Shown: in pieces, positions 10,271 to 23,167 of the stretch
How the letters are laid out: each line of letters starts with the position of its first letter
Position numbering within the stretch: the first letter of the stretch is position 1
Source of the DNA: Prochlorococcus sp. AG-409-L21
GTDB taxonomy: Bacteria > Cyanobacteriota > Cyanobacteriia > PCC-6307 > Cyanobiaceae
Assembly (NCBI GenBank): GCA_003215475.1
Contig: QCKH01000010.1
Coordinates: forward strand, 1 to 62,983
Direction: 5' to 3'
DNA: 62,983 nt
Position numbers and translations under genes: made by a program
Notes under the pieces: generated by a model
Databases searched by the model: none
What the model saw: the letters and a program-made list of their open reading frames with translations, nothing else
What the model was told of the DNA's origin: nothing

Positions 10271-11410
10271 TCAACTTAGGCATGCTATTGGGTGCCTAGG
10301 GTGAATACCAAGAGCCTTGGCAACACCTGGGTGGCAAACCGATCCATTAATAGTATTTAATCCAGAAACTATTTCGGGACGTTCTGTAATTGCACCTTCA
10401 AGACCACGACCTGCAATACCAAGGATGTAGGGTAGAGTGACACTAACTAGTGCTTCAGTTGACGTAAAGGGGACTGCCCCAGGCATATTACTTACTGCAT
10501 AATGTTGAACACCTTGAATATTAACTGTAGGTTTTGTATGAGTTGTTTCAACACTTGTAGCCACACATCCGCCTTGGTCTATTGCTACATCAACTATCAC
10601 TGAGTTGCTTTTCATACCTGCAACCATACTTTCATCAACCAGTGTGGGAGCTCTATCACCTGGGGTTAATACAGCGCCAATGATAAGGTCTGCTGTTGGA
10701 ATTAACCTTTCTAAAAGCCCTCTGCTACTTACGATGCTTTGAATTCTTCCCTTTCGATATGCTTCTAGTTTCCTTAGTCTTTCAGGTGAACGATCTAATA
10801 GCATTACTTCTGCATCCATAGCACTGGCTAATCTTGCTGCATTCCACCCCACAGTGCCTGCACCTAAAACGGCAACTCTAGCTGGTCGAACCCCGGTGCA
10901 CCCTCCTATCAGGACTCCTCTTCCACCATTAGGCTTCTCAAGCAAATGAGCACCAACCTGAGCTGCTAGTCGACCTGCGATCTCACTCATTGGAGCAAGT
11001 AAAGGTAAGCTTCCATCCTCCATCTGGACAGTTTCGTACCCAATCGTTGTGGTCCCTGCTTTTAACAACGCTTCTCCAACTTTTGGATATGCCGCTAAAT
11101 GTAGATATGTTAGGAGAACCATATCCTCCCTGAGTAGTTTATATTCTTCTTCTTGTGGCTCTTTGACCTTTACTACCAGATGAGCTGCCCAAGCTTCATC
11201 TCGGCTAACAATTTTTGCACCTGCATTGAAAAAAGCTTCGTCTTCAATTCCTACTCCTTTCCCAGCATCAGTTTCTACTCTTACTTCTAACCCTTGAGTT
11301 ACTAACTCTTTAACCCCATCGGGAGTAATGGCCACCCTAAGTTCATCTGATTTGATTTCTTTAGGAATACCGATACTAGAAATCGGTGCTGAGAGAACTG
11401 ATGATGGCAT
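10271..11410 (-). CDS. ald: Alanine dehydrogenase
   Basis: NAD-dependent oxidative deamination of L-alanine to pyruvate and ammonium, or the reverse. The 379-residue protein starts IGIPKEIKSDELRVAITPDG, the family N-terminus, with a substrate-binding lysine and arginine region, followed by the Rossmann signature VAVLGAGTVGWNAARLA near residue 180 and DVAIDQGGCVATS near residue 275. All conserved blocks are present and the length is usual. It is convergent with the DUF3326 gene and separated from upstream nadE by about 60 bases. Confidence 0.95.
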   Translation of the reverse strand: MPSSVLSAPISSIGIPKEIKSDELRVAITPDGVKELVTQGLEVRVETDAGKGVGIEDEAFFNAGAKIVSRDEAWAAHLVVKVKEPQEEEYKLLREDMVLLTYLHLAAYPKVGEALLKAGTTTIGYETVQMEDGSLPLLAPMSEIAGRLAAQVGAHLLEKPNGGRGVLIGGCTGVRPARVAVLGAGTVGWNAARLASAMDAEVMLLDRSPERLRKLEAYRKGRIQSIVSSRGLLERLIPTADLIIGAVLTPGDRAPTLVDESMVAGMKSNSVIVDVAIDQGGCVATSVETTHTKPTVNIQGVQHYAVSNMPGAVPFTSTEALVSVTLPYILGIAGRGLEGAITERPEIVSGLNTINGSVCHPGVAKALGIHPRHPIACLS

Positions 11411-11471
11411 TTAAGGTTGGAGTTTTTGTAAGGAGTTCATTTCTGCTGGAACTGATTTTAACTTCTTCCCA

Positions 11472-13166
11472 TTATGTTGAGGCAATGGGAATCCTCCAAC
11501 CACTTCCAAATGCTTGGCCACTTACTTTCAACATTGGTGGTGCTTGACGTCGTTTGAATTCAGATTGTTTTAATAACTTTTGGACTTTCCTTACTAAAAT
11601 TGAATCATATCCTTGCTTGATTAACGTTGTAGGATTGGCTTTCTTTTCTATTAAACTTTCGAGAATAGGATCGAGAACTTCATAAGCAGGTAGAGAATCG
11701 CTATCTAATTGATTGGGGCTAAGCTCAGCACTTGGAGGCTTAGTACGAATAGCAGACCCCACTAATTCCCCCTCTTTTGGTAATCCTAAAATGTTTCTAC
11801 AATGATGTGCCTTTGTGCTATCAAGCCAATGACATAATGTAAATACATTTGTTTTATATATGTCCCCAATAACTGAAAGACCACCATTCATATCTCCATA
11901 AAGTGTGCAATATCCAACTGCAAGTTCTGATTTGTTTCCAGTTGATAATAAAAGATGTTTTTGTTGATTTGCTATTGCCATAAGTAAAGTACCTCTTATC
12001 CTTGCTTGCAGGTTCTCTGCAGTTAAACCGTAAGGTGTTTCACCTAAGGGTATTTTCAGTGTTTGATCATAGGCTTCCATTAGTGATGTAATTGGAATAG
12101 TTGTAGTCTTAATCTTTAACCGTTCTGCTAGTTCTTTTGCATCTTTAATAGACCCTGCTGAGCTCCAAGGAGAAGGCATCAACACGGCTGAAACTTTGTT
12201 TGCTCCTAATGCAGCGCACGCAATAATGGCTACTAATGCAGAGTCAATACCTCCACTTAGTCCAATAAGAGCACTGCTAAAGTTGCACTTTGCAGCATAG
12301 TCTCTTAAGCCAAGTACAAGTGCCTGTAGAAGTAGCTCTTGGGGGTCAACTAAGAGAGAAGTAGAAATATTTGTTTGAGTAGTTGAGTCCCAAATAGCAA
12401 GATATTCTTTACATCTTGGTAGGGAAAGAGTTATTTGCCCTTGACTATTTGTTGCAAAACTTGAGCCATCAAAAATTAATTCATCATTTCCTCCAACTTG
12501 ATTAAGGTAAATGACTGGACAGCAAAGTCGTTTAGCAGCTTTAGATGCTATTTGGTGACGCAGAGATTCTTTGTTATGTGTAAAAGGAGATGCAGAGAGA
12601 TTGAGCAGAAGATCAATTTTTTTTGTAGCAAGATCAGCAATTGGATCTGTTCCAGTTATCCGTTGGCCTTGGATCTCTTCTTCTACCCATAGATCTTCAC
12701 AGATGGTTAGACCTAATACCCAGGTCTTTTGTTTAATGTGTAACTCAAAGAATCCTGACTTTTTTGCTGGTCTGAAATATCTTTTCTCATCAAAGACATC
12801 ATAGGTTGGTAGTAATTGTTTCCTCCCTATGACATTCCACCCATGTTCTGTGACAAGTGCGATTGAGTTAAATAATTTTGGTATTTGAAGGTCTGGTGTT
12901 GGTTCTGCTATCCCAACTAAAATAGATAGACCTTGTGTTTCGTGCGAGATATAGCTTGCTATTTTATCTAGAAACTCCCATTGACTCTCAATTAGGAGGG
13001 GATTTAATAACAAATCTCTAGGTGGATACCCTAAGAGAGAAAGCTCAGGAGTAATAAGAAGATTTGCATTTTGTTCGGAAGCTTTTTGGGTGGCAGCAAT
13101 GATTTTTTTGCTATTGCCTTTTAAGTCACCTACAACAGGATTTAATTGAGCTAAGGAAAGTTTCAT
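11472..13166 (-). CDS. nadE: Glutamine-dependent NAD+ synthetase
   Basis: Final step of NAD synthesis: amidates deamido-NAD using glutamine. Two domains are visible in 564 residues. Residues 1 to about 260 are a nitrilase-type glutaminase with the Glu-Lys-Cys triad at Glu41 (TPELSLLGYPPRD), Lys116 (GRKQLLPTYD) and Cys156 (LTICEDLW). Residues about 280-564 are the synthetase with the ATP pyrophosphatase P-loop SGGIDS at 304-309. Its ATG overlaps the stop of nadD by four bases, so the last two steps of NAD synthesis are translationally coupled. Confidence 0.96.
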   Translation of the reverse strand: MKLSLAQLNPVVGDLKGNSKKIIAATQKASEQNANLLITPELSLLGYPPRDLLLNPLLIESQWEFLDKIASYISHETQGLSILVGIAEPTPDLQIPKLFNSIALVTEHGWNVIGRKQLLPTYDVFDEKRYFRPAKKSGFFELHIKQKTWVLGLTICEDLWVEEEIQGQRITGTDPIADLATKKIDLLLNLSASPFTHNKESLRHQIASKAAKRLCCPVIYLNQVGGNDELIFDGSSFATNSQGQITLSLPRCKEYLAIWDSTTQTNISTSLLVDPQELLLQALVLGLRDYAAKCNFSSALIGLSGGIDSALVAIIACAALGANKVSAVLMPSPWSSAGSIKDAKELAERLKIKTTTIPITSLMEAYDQTLKIPLGETPYGLTAENLQARIRGTLLMAIANQQKHLLLSTGNKSELAVGYCTLYGDMNGGLSVIGDIYKTNVFTLCHWLDSTKAHHCRNILGLPKEGELVGSAIRTKPPSAELSPNQLDSDSLPAYEVLDPILESLIEKKANPTTLIKQGYDSILVRKVQKLLKQSEFKRRQAPPMLKVSGQAFGSGWRIPIAST

Positions 13167-13759
13167 TGAATGTTTCGAGGAATACCATATAGATTCTTTT
13201 GCTGAAGAATTGGCAATATTGCTTCAGGTATTTGAGAAAGAATAGGTTGACAACGGACAGCAGAACTTGCAGTTGCAGGAATTTTTAATGGCAATACTTC
13301 AGTCTGCCCACCTAAATCATGAATGAGTTGAAGATCTGCTTTATTAAGAGGCCAACCTTCACGTGGAACAATTCCTAAGCTTGCTTTTTTAACTAGATTC
13401 TTTGCTTCATGCCAAGTTGGTAGATCTTGTATTAGATCACTACCAATTATTAAAAAGAAGTCATTATCTGGCCAATATTTGGCTGCTTCATCAAGAGTAT
13501 TTACTGCCCATTTGCTGCTTAACTCTTGTTTTAATTCTAAATTTGGTATCGCAATGGTTTCTACTAAAATATTGAGTAGTTCATAGCGCTGAATAAGAGA
13601 TATTGAGTGTTTTTTGGCTGGGTTGTCACTTGCCCATGTAACTACTTTTGGAAAGAGTTTGCTTAAGCCTATTAATAGTGCTTTGTGACCATTCGTAGGT
13701 GGGTCTGCACTAGTCCCTAGTAAGGCAATAGATCTAGAACTGACGGGATTGATATTCAC
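13163..13759 (-). CDS. nadD: Nicotinate-nucleotide adenylyltransferase
   Basis: Transfers AMP to nicotinate mononucleotide to make deamido-NAD, the substrate of the next gene nadE. The 198-residue protein has the nucleotidyltransferase start IALLGTSADPPTNGHKALL (the HxGH-like motif reads TNGH), FFLIIGSDLIQDLPTW in the middle and the terminal ISSTxxR-like stretch ATASSAVRCQ. It overlaps both neighbours by four bases (GTPase upstream, nadE downstream). The family is diverse in cyanobacteria, but the synteny with nadE makes the call firm. Confidence 0.9.
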   Translation of the reverse strand: MNINPVSSRSIALLGTSADPPTNGHKALLIGLSKLFPKVVTWASDNPAKKHSISLIQRYELLNILVETIAIPNLELKQELSSKWAVNTLDEAAKYWPDNDFFLIIGSDLIQDLPTWHEAKNLVKKASLGIVPREGWPLNKADLQLIHDLGGQTEVLPLKIPATASSAVRCQPILSQIPEAILPILQQKNLYGIPRNIQ

Positions 13760-15078
13760 GGAAGAAGTGATTGTATATTTTCAGTTTCCTTGCAAGGGTT
13801 AATACCCCAGCTGTTAAGACATCGTAGAACATTAGGGTTGGTTCGAGCGAAGTGTCGCAAAATCAATCTAGGATTATTGCCTCGTAAATGACTATTCTGT
13901 AGTAGCTCACTAGCCACCAATCGACCAGTAAGTTTTGTAGTGTGAACTGCAACTGCTGCCTGTGCTATAGCAACTGGAGCTGCGGGAGCAAGACTTAGAC
14001 CTCCAGTAAATGGAGTAGCTAGGAATAAAAGATGCTGAATGACTCCTAATGTGAACTGAATACCAAGCTGAGCCCCGCCTAAGAAACTATTTTGAATAGA
14101 CAATTCTTTTAATAATTTTCTGGCAGAATGCCCTTTTAAATTTAGTCCATACAACTTACTTAGTTGAATGATTAGCGCAGTATCTAGAGCAAGACCAGTT
14201 GCAAAATCAAACATCAGTAAAGGATTTACTGCAACCCCTGAAGCCTTCAAAGCTGCAAATTTACCAATAAGACCTTGTGCTTCTGACTTTCTTCGTTTTA
14301 GGCGGTCACTTTTTATGGCATTGTAGAAACCTTCTGCTTGCCTAATAGAATTGATTGTTAACAGAGTATTCCCTTGATTAAGTAGAAGATTTAACAATGT
14401 TTGTTTTAAAGAGTTTACTTGAGGATCACATTGCTCACTTCTCACTTTGCCCCCTGCAGATATCTTGGCTTTTCGTGGTGCTGCCGCTACTGATTCAATA
14501 GTTAACTGTTTAGCATAAGAGGGGAGACGATCTTTAATACTTTCAATAATATTTTCTATTTCATTGGAATGCCATTGATCACATCGATTGAGGACTATTA
14601 AAATTGGTTTACCACTTTTTAGCAGTGTATCGAGTGCTTCCAGCTCAATAAATGTTATATCACTACTAAGAACTAATAAGACCAGATCAGAATTTAGCGC
14701 GATTTTTGAGGCTAGGAGAGTTCTTTTATTTGCTGCAATTTCGTCAATACCTGGCGTGTCTACTAGCTCAATGGTATTTAGATTATTAATATCTTGATTC
14801 CATACGACTCCACTGCTTTTGCGTGTATATCCATTAACAATATCAGTGGCAAAAATATTCTCTCCAATAAGCGCATTTAGTAGGCTTGATTTACCAACAC
14901 CTACTCTACCAAAAACAGTTAGCCGTATATGCTTATTTTCTAAGCGATCGAATTGTCTATCAAGTGCTATAAGTTGTCCAGACAACTTTGACTTTTCTAG
15001 GCTTGTTAGTTTTAACTCTCTTTTCCATTTCTTTAATAAAAGGCTACAAGTCTGAGATGTTGATTCTGATGACATCAT
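13756..15078 (-). CDS. Era/dynamin-like GTPase of unknown role
   Basis: A 440-residue P-loop GTPase. Motifs in order: G1 GRVGVGKSSLLNAL near residue 58, G3 DTPGIDE near residue 107, G4 NRCD near residue 163. The C-terminal half (about residues 270-400) has hydrophobic, glycine-rich segments (ATGLALDTALIIQLSKLYGL, FTGGLSLAPAAPVAIAQAAV) like the DUF697-type membrane-associated part of related cyanobacterial GTPases. It probably acts at a membrane, but no specific function can be given. It overlaps nadD downstream and the DUF21/CBS gene upstream by four bases each, making a four-gene run. Confidence 0.85.
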   Translation of the reverse strand: MMSSESTSQTCSLLLKKWKRELKLTSLEKSKLSGQLIALDRQFDRLENKHIRLTVFGRVGVGKSSLLNALIGENIFATDIVNGYTRKSSGVVWNQDINNLNTIELVDTPGIDEIAANKRTLLASKIALNSDLVLLVLSSDITFIELEALDTLLKSGKPILIVLNRCDQWHSNEIENIIESIKDRLPSYAKQLTIESVAAAPRKAKISAGGKVRSEQCDPQVNSLKQTLLNLLLNQGNTLLTINSIRQAEGFYNAIKSDRLKRRKSEAQGLIGKFAALKASGVAVNPLLMFDFATGLALDTALIIQLSKLYGLNLKGHSARKLLKELSIQNSFLGGAQLGIQFTLGVIQHLLFLATPFTGGLSLAPAAPVAIAQAAVAVHTTKLTGRLVASELLQNSHLRGNNPRLILRHFARTNPNVLRCLNSWGINPCKETENIQSLLP

Positions 15079-16061
15079 GTATTAGATTTTCTCCACCATC
15101 CTGCTAAGACAGACAGGACTGCATCTGCACCAATTAATCCTACAAATCCGCCAAATTCATCGACTACTACTTTTACTCCCTCTTTATCTTTATTAAAACA
15201 GCTCAGTAATCTATCAACACGTATTACTTCAGGAACAAATTCAACTGCTTCACAAAGGTCGATGGGAGTTAGTTTATTATGACCTTGTAGGAGTGCTGTA
15301 AGCAGCCGTTCGCGTTTGGCAATACCTAAAACCTTATCTACTTCTTTCCCAAGCACCACCCAGCATTGAGCATTATTGCTTAATAAGTTGGACTGCAATT
15401 TTTCTAATGTTGAAAAACCATCCAGCGTTGGAGTTGAGACTCGAGGGGTCATGAGATCTCTAGCAGTTAAATCATTAAGTTGAAAAACTTTGCCTATCAT
15501 TTCAGCTTCATCTGCTTCAATTTGTCCTTTTTGTAACCCAATCTTTGTCATTTGCCTTATTTCTTCTTCATCAGTAGTAATTTCATTCTCAGCTGTAATC
15601 ACCGGCAACAAGTGCTCTAATGGGATGATTAACGGACGCATTAATATGCTAAGGAGGTGGAGAATAGGAGCACTAATAAGTGAAATCTGCAAAGGTAACT
15701 TTGCCCCAATGGATTTTGGAAGGATTTCAGCTAACAATAGGACTGAAATTGTGAGACTTATTGAAAATAAAGCCCTATCTAAACCTCCTTTGAAGACAAA
15801 AGTTGCATAGATACCTAACATCAAACTTCCAAAAATGTTAAAGCAGTTATTTGCAATAGTTAAGACAGTTAATGTTCTACCTAGGCGGTATTTGAGTCTT
15901 GCTAATTTCTTAGCCCCTCTTACGGGCTTGGCTTTAGCTGCTAGATCATGGACTCGTAAGGGATTTACAGTTAAAAGAGCTGCTTCGACTCCTGAACACA
16001 ATGCAGAACCAATTAGCACTACTGCAACAAGAATTGCTAAGAGTAGAATATTGGAATTCAT
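15075..16061 (-). CDS. DUF21/CBS-domain membrane protein (CNNM/CorC type, short form)
   Basis: Hemolysin-C/CNNM-like protein. Residues 1 to about 165 form the DUF21 membrane domain with three to four helices (GSALCSGVEAALLTVNPLRV is the family start), and residues about 190-325 hold a CBS pair (LNDLTARDLMTPR, ending VVVDEFGGFVGLIGADAVL). At 328 residues it lacks the C-terminal CorC/HlyC domain that longer homologues carry. Families of this kind are linked to magnesium or other cation transport; the substrate here is unknown. First gene of the run to nadE. Confidence 0.85.
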   Translation of the reverse strand: MNSNILLLAILVAVVLIGSALCSGVEAALLTVNPLRVHDLAAKAKPVRGAKKLARLKYRLGRTLTVLTIANNCFNIFGSLMLGIYATFVFKGGLDRALFSISLTISVLLLAEILPKSIGAKLPLQISLISAPILHLLSILMRPLIIPLEHLLPVITAENEITTDEEEIRQMTKIGLQKGQIEADEAEMIGKVFQLNDLTARDLMTPRVSTPTLDGFSTLEKLQSNLLSNNAQCWVVLGKEVDKVLGIAKRERLLTALLQGHNKLTPIDLCEAVEFVPEVIRVDRLLSCFNKDKEGVKVVVDEFGGFVGLIGADAVLSVLAGWWRKSNT

Positions 16062-16163
16062 GACTGAGAAGTCTTCATTGATTTTAAAGAATCATTTGAA
16101 CTTTATTCTCCACAATGTTCAGCTCCCTGCCAGCTTTTAGATTTAAATGATGAAGAATTTCTT

Positions 16164-17483
16164 GTGAAAAATCAGCATATTTATAAAGAGCGCCGCGAAC
16201 GCTTTTTTGCTGAATTGGGAGATAGTGCAGCTATCATCCCAGCTGCTGTTTCTGTGACTCATCACGCAGATTGCGAATACCCTTTTCGACAAAATAGTGA
16301 TTTTTGGTACCTAACTGGTTTTGATGAGCCAGATGCTGTTGCCTTGTTTTTGCCTTATCGACCAAAAGGTGAGAGATATGTTTTATTCGTTTTACCTAAA
16401 GAGTCTGCTGTCGAAGTTTGGACTGGCTTTCGCTGGGGGACTTATGGAGCAGTGAATCATTTTGATGCTGATGTTGCATATTCTCTAGGAGAGCTTTCAG
16501 AAAAATTATTAGAATATTTGGAAGGATCAGAAAGCATTGCGTTTCGGATTGGTAAACATCCCAAAATTGAGCATATAGTTCTTAATGTTTGGTCAGAGCT
16601 TTTAGATAGATCCTCAAGAGGAGGCAAAGTTCCAATTGGATTGAAGTCTCCTTGTCCCGCACTGCATCAATTGAGATTGAGGAAGGATGCTTGGGAGATT
16701 CAAAGAATGAAAGAGGCGGCCAGAATTTCTTGTAAATCTCATGAAATAGCTCGGCGAACAACCAGACCTGGAATGAATGAACGTGAAATTCAGGCAGTTT
16801 TAGAAAAATCTTTTTTGGAAGAAGGGGCTAGAGGACCAGCTTATGGTTCGATAGTTGCTGGGGGCCACAATGCTTGTATTTTGCATTACACAGCTAACAA
16901 CGACTTGCTAAAGGATCAAGAGTTGTTGCTTATAGATGCTGGATGCTCCTTAGATGATTATTACAATGGTGATATAACAAGAACTTTCCCAATTAATGGG
17001 AAATTTACAGCAGAGCAAAAAGCAATTTATGAAATTGTTTTAGCAGCCCAGGAATCTGCAATTAATAGTGTTTTACCAGGACAGAATACGGAAGTTGTTC
17101 ATTTAACAGCAGTGAAAGTTTTAGTGGAAGGGTTAATAGATCTTGGCTTGCTTAAAGGATCGCCAGATTCTCTAATTGAGCAAGGATTATATAGACATTT
17201 GTATATGCATAGAACAGGCCACTGGCTAGGTTTAGATGTACATGATGTGGGGGCATACCGTCTTGGGGAATATCCAATTCCTTTAGAACCTGGAATGATT
17301 TTAACTGTAGAGCCAGGTATTTATATTAGTGATTTGTTGTCTGTCCCAGAGGGACAACCTTCTATTGAAGAAAGATGGAAAGGCATTGGTATTCGTATAG
17401 AAGATGACGTACTTGTTACCAAGACTGTTCCAGAAGTTCTGACCGTGGATGCTTTGAAATCAATAAAAGATATGGAACGATAA
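16164..17483 (+). CDS. pepP: Xaa-Pro aminopeptidase (metallopeptidase M24)
   Basis: Removes an N-terminal residue next to proline, cytosolic. The 439-residue product has the N-terminal aminopeptidase-P domain (RRERFFAELGDSAAIIPAA) and the pita-bread catalytic domain with all five metal ligands: two Asp in LIDAGCSLDDYYNGDITRTF, His in HRTGHWLGLDVHD, Glu in TVEPGIYI and Glu in IRIEDDVLV. It starts at a GTG (16164); nearby upstream ATGs are out of frame. It is divergent from the DUF21/CBS gene and convergent with the HAD gene. Confidence 0.94.
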   Translation: MKNQHIYKERRERFFAELGDSAAIIPAAVSVTHHADCEYPFRQNSDFWYLTGFDEPDAVALFLPYRPKGERYVLFVLPKESAVEVWTGFRWGTYGAVNHFDADVAYSLGELSEKLLEYLEGSESIAFRIGKHPKIEHIVLNVWSELLDRSSRGGKVPIGLKSPCPALHQLRLRKDAWEIQRMKEAARISCKSHEIARRTTRPGMNEREIQAVLEKSFLEEGARGPAYGSIVAGGHNACILHYTANNDLLKDQELLLIDAGCSLDDYYNGDITRTFPINGKFTAEQKAIYEIVLAAQESAINSVLPGQNTEVVHLTAVKVLVEGLIDLGLLKGSPDSLIEQGLYRHLYMHRTGHWLGLDVHDVGAYRLGEYPIPLEPGMILTVEPGIYISDLLSVPEGQPSIEERWKGIGIRIEDDVLVTKTVPEVLTVDALKSIKDMER

Positions 17484-17492
17484 AAATACAAA

Positions 17493-18296
17493 TTACAGCC
17501 TCGATATTTTTGACAAATTTAAGAAGCAATCAACGAAATCATTTGTAGAGCTAAGGATTTCATCTGCACCTGCATTCTTTAGTTGAGTTTCATAAAATCT
17601 ACGGTCAGATAGATTTTCAATACTGTGAAGGTGCGGAGGAGCCACTGCCAAGCTAATAAATTTTTGAGTTGGTAATTCCTTGCGAGCTTCCATAACTGTT
17701 AATACATCAGCAACGGTGTCTCCTAGGTATGCGATTGGTGGAGCACTTACTCCTAAAGGCTCTGACATAAGAATTTCTGACAGATGAATTAAGCCAGTTG
17801 GATCAGGTTTCTCAGGAGCATCCTCCATAGCTATAAGAGGAGGTTTTTTTAATCCAATTCTGTTTTCAAGAACAAATTTTGCAGAAGCGGTTTCTGCTCC
17901 ACTTACAAATCCCCAAGCAATTTCAAGCTCAGATAACCTTTCAAATAATTTTTTGTCGACTAAGAGAGTTTCATTTCTTATGAATCCATTCCAATTTTTA
18001 GGATTAGAAGAAGGAACATCACCAAAATAGAAATTATTAAATTCTTTGATCAGATCTTTTTGAAAAGGAATTTTTGTTGAAAGGCCTTTTAAATCAATAT
18101 GACGTTTAATTAGCTCAAGACTGACATCCCAATCATTGTTCCAACACCCTTCTGATTTCAAAGAATCAATTTCTTTATTGTTTGGCAGCCACCCACAAAA
18201 TTTTCTGACTGTGTGTTGAACTGCTAAGCGATAGCTTTGACTTACATCACGAATCACTCCATCGATGTCAAATAGTGCAAGCCCTTTTACAGTCAA
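17493..18296 (-). CDS. HAD-superfamily hydrolase (subfamily IA, plant/cyanobacterial type)
   Basis: A 267-residue HAD phosphatase. Motif I is DIDGVIRDVSQSYRLA at the N-terminus, with nucleophile and acid/base aspartates; motif II is the SGAETAS region; motif IV is LGDTVADVLTV. The family is shared by cyanobacteria and plants and is sometimes fused to or annotated near histidine-pathway enzymes, but the substrate is not known. It is convergent with pepP (nine bases apart) and divergent from the PSRP-3 gene. Confidence 0.85.
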   Translation of the reverse strand: MTVKGLALFDIDGVIRDVSQSYRLAVQHTVRKFCGWLPNNKEIDSLKSEGCWNNDWDVSLELIKRHIDLKGLSTKIPFQKDLIKEFNNFYFGDVPSSNPKNWNGFIRNETLLVDKKLFERLSELEIAWGFVSGAETASAKFVLENRIGLKKPPLIAMEDAPEKPDPTGLIHLSEILMSEPLGVSAPPIAYLGDTVADVLTVMEARKELPTQKFISLAVAPPHLHSIENLSDRRFYETQLKNAGADEILSSTNDFVDCFLNLSKISRL

Positions 18297-18357
18297 AATG
18301 AATTCTTGGAACTAATACTGTTAAGTTAGTTGATTGTTAGCTGTATAAGGCTTCGAA

Positions 18358-18837
18358 ATGAGTGTTTCTGATAGTTCCTCTAAGATTCAAGAGGAGCAGC
18401 CAAATCCAAGTTCAGGTGGTGCAAAGGATACAAAGACCAAGTCAGGTCGGCCAGGGATGTTAGGAGCTGTAGATGTTCTTGCATCTGCTACTTTTGATGC
18501 TGATGGAGTCCCCTCTGGGCATACTCCTAAGGCAGATGAAGGTAGATTCCTTTTAAAAATTCTTTGGTTGCCTGATAATGTCGCATTGGCTGTAGATCAG
18601 ATTGTTGGAGGAGGTACTAGTCCTCTAACTGCATATTTCTTTTGGCCTAGAGAAGATGCATGGGAAACACTGAAGACTGAATTAGAAGATAAAGCATGGA
18701 TTACTGATAATGAGCGAGTGGAAGTTTTAAATAAAGCAACAGAAGTGATTAATTTTTGGCAAGAAGAAGGAAAAGGGAAAACCCTTGAGGAAGCTAAATT
18801 GAAATTCCCAGAAGTTACCTTCTGCGGAACTGCTTGA
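18358..18837 (+). CDS. ycf65: 30S ribosome-associated protein PSRP-3 (Ycf65)
   Basis: Homologue of the plastid-specific ribosomal protein PSRP-3/Ycf65, a small-subunit protein of chloroplasts and cyanobacteria. The diagnostic block is [18 protein letters not shown] followed by [18 protein letters not shown] around residues 65-105. The first ~60 residues are a polar, low-complexity extension (Ser, Lys, Gly, Pro-rich) that is probably disordered and is longer than in plastid versions. It starts at ATG 18358 and stands alone between divergent and convergent neighbours. Confidence 0.9.
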   Translation: MSVSDSSSKIQEEQPNPSSGGAKDTKTKSGRPGMLGAVDVLASATFDADGVPSGHTPKADEGRFLLKILWLPDNVALAVDQIVGGGTSPLTAYFFWPREDAWETLKTELEDKAWITDNERVEVLNKATEVINFWQEEGKGKTLEEAKLKFPEVTFCGTA

Positions 18838-18910
18838 AGGAGATATTTCGTAATTAAATTTAACTTGTTTCTGGAAAATCTATATTGAGATTTGCTCTGC
18901 TCTAGAACAA

Positions 18911-19318
18911 TTATTTAGGAACTGCTTGAAGCCTTGCTCTTGCTTTATTAAAGGCTTCTTTGGCTTTTATCTTTTCTGGAGAGGTTTCCTGTCCTTCGAA
19001 ACTATTTAAGACGGTTTTCGCCTCTTCAAATTCTTGTTCTGCAGAGATGGAATCTATATTTTTCCCTAGCTCTGCAGAATTAACTAAAACAGTTACATCA
19101 TCTGCCTCTACTTCTGCAAAACCTCCCATTAAAGCTATTGAATCCCATTTTCCATTGCTGCTACGTAGTTTCATTACGCCTATATCAATAGCAGTAACCA
19201 TAGAAATATGTCCTGGAAGTATTCCAAGTAATCCCGTAGTACTTGGAAGTATCACTTCTTCTACTGTGTCATCAAATACACTCTTGTCAGGAGCAAGTAC
19301 TCTCAGGGTGATGGACAT
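18911..19318 (-). CDS. atpC: ATP synthase F1 subunit epsilon
   Basis: Regulatory rotor subunit of F1. The conserved N-terminal beta-sandwich begins MSITLRVLAPDKSVFDD, with LPSTTGLLGILPGHISMV following, and a short C-terminal two-helix domain rich in Lys, Glu and Ala ends ARARLQAVPK. An open frame extends about 21 codons upstream, but the ATG at 19318 gives the family N-terminus and a 135-residue protein. It lies 86 bases behind atpD, as in the usual cyanobacterial beta-epsilon pair. Confidence 0.96.
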   Translation of the reverse strand: MSITLRVLAPDKSVFDDTVEEVILPSTTGLLGILPGHISMVTAIDIGVMKLRSSNGKWDSIALMGGFAEVEADDVTVLVNSAELGKNIDSISAEQEFEEAKTVLNSFEGQETSPEKIKAKEAFNKARARLQAVPK

Positions 19319-19404
19319 TTTGATGGTTGGTTTGGTTTTGTTAATTGATGAGGAGCTAAAAGGCTTACCTCGTTTGTTCAAAGGTGTTGTGCATTGACTT
19401 TGGG

Positions 19405-21021
<1,617 letters not shown>

Positions 21022-21032
21022 TCATATGGTTG

Positions 21033-21068
21033 CGAGTAAAACTCGTTACTTCAGGCGTTATTTCGCCT
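21033..21068. promoter_or_regulatory. Two short inverted repeats in the groES leader
   Basis: CGAGT/ACTCG around AAA (21033-21045) and AGGCG/CGCCT around a 6-base loop (21053-21068), just before the groES start at 21093. The classical CIRCE operator of groESL is not present; these might take its place or form leader structure. Confidence 0.35.
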
Positions 21069-21092
21069 TAATTGTTGATCCTGCATTAATTC

Positions 21093-21404
21093 ATGGCGGC
21101 TGTCTCTCTCAGCGTCTCCACTGTTAAGCCACTTGGAGATCGTGTTTTTATTAAAGTCTCTGAATCAGAAGAGAAAACGGCTGGTGGCATATTGCTCCCA
21201 GATACTGCAAAAGAGAAACCTCAAGTTGGTGAGGTGGCTCAAGTTGGCCCAGGGAAACGTAATGATGACGGTTCCCGTCAGTCTCCCGAAGTGGGAGTGG
21301 GGGACAAAGTTTTATACAGCAAGTATGCAGGTACCGATATAAAGCTCGGTAGTGATGAATATGTTCTTTTATCCGAAAAGGACATTCTTGCAGTAGTGAA
21401 CTGA
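21093..21404 (+). CDS. groES: Co-chaperonin GroES
   Basis: The heptameric lid of the chaperonin. The 103-residue protein contains the signature [25 protein letters not shown] (cut for length) and the mobile-loop region, and ends [16 protein letters not shown]. The ATG at 21093 gives an N-terminus slightly longer than in E. coli, typical for cyanobacteria. It precedes groEL by 67 bases, forming the classical operon, and is divergent from atpD. Confidence 0.97.
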   Translation: MAAVSLSVSTVKPLGDRVFIKVSESEEKTAGGILLPDTAKEKPQVGEVAQVGPGKRNDDGSRQSPEVGVGDKVLYSKYAGTDIKLGSDEYVLLSEKDILAVVN

Positions 21405-21441
21405 CCTAAGTTTTGTTCCTCAAAACTATTTTTTAAACTAA

Positions 21442-23109
<1,668 letters not shown>

Positions 23110-23131
23110 TCAATACTTTTTGATCTCTATA

Positions 23132-23167
23132 CAAAAAGAGAGGGCTTAAAAACCCCTCTTTTTTTTA
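23132..23167 (+). terminator. Rho-independent terminator after groEL
   Basis: AAAGAGAGGG and CCCCTCTTTT pair around a short A-rich loop and run into eight Ts. The stem is bordered on its far side by the end of the convergent small exported-protein gene, so it may serve both directions. Confidence 0.8.

Noticed and set aside
15490-16140. Plus-strand ORFs opposite the DUF21/CBS gene
   Set aside because: No start context or domain; the minus-strand gene has clear family motifs.
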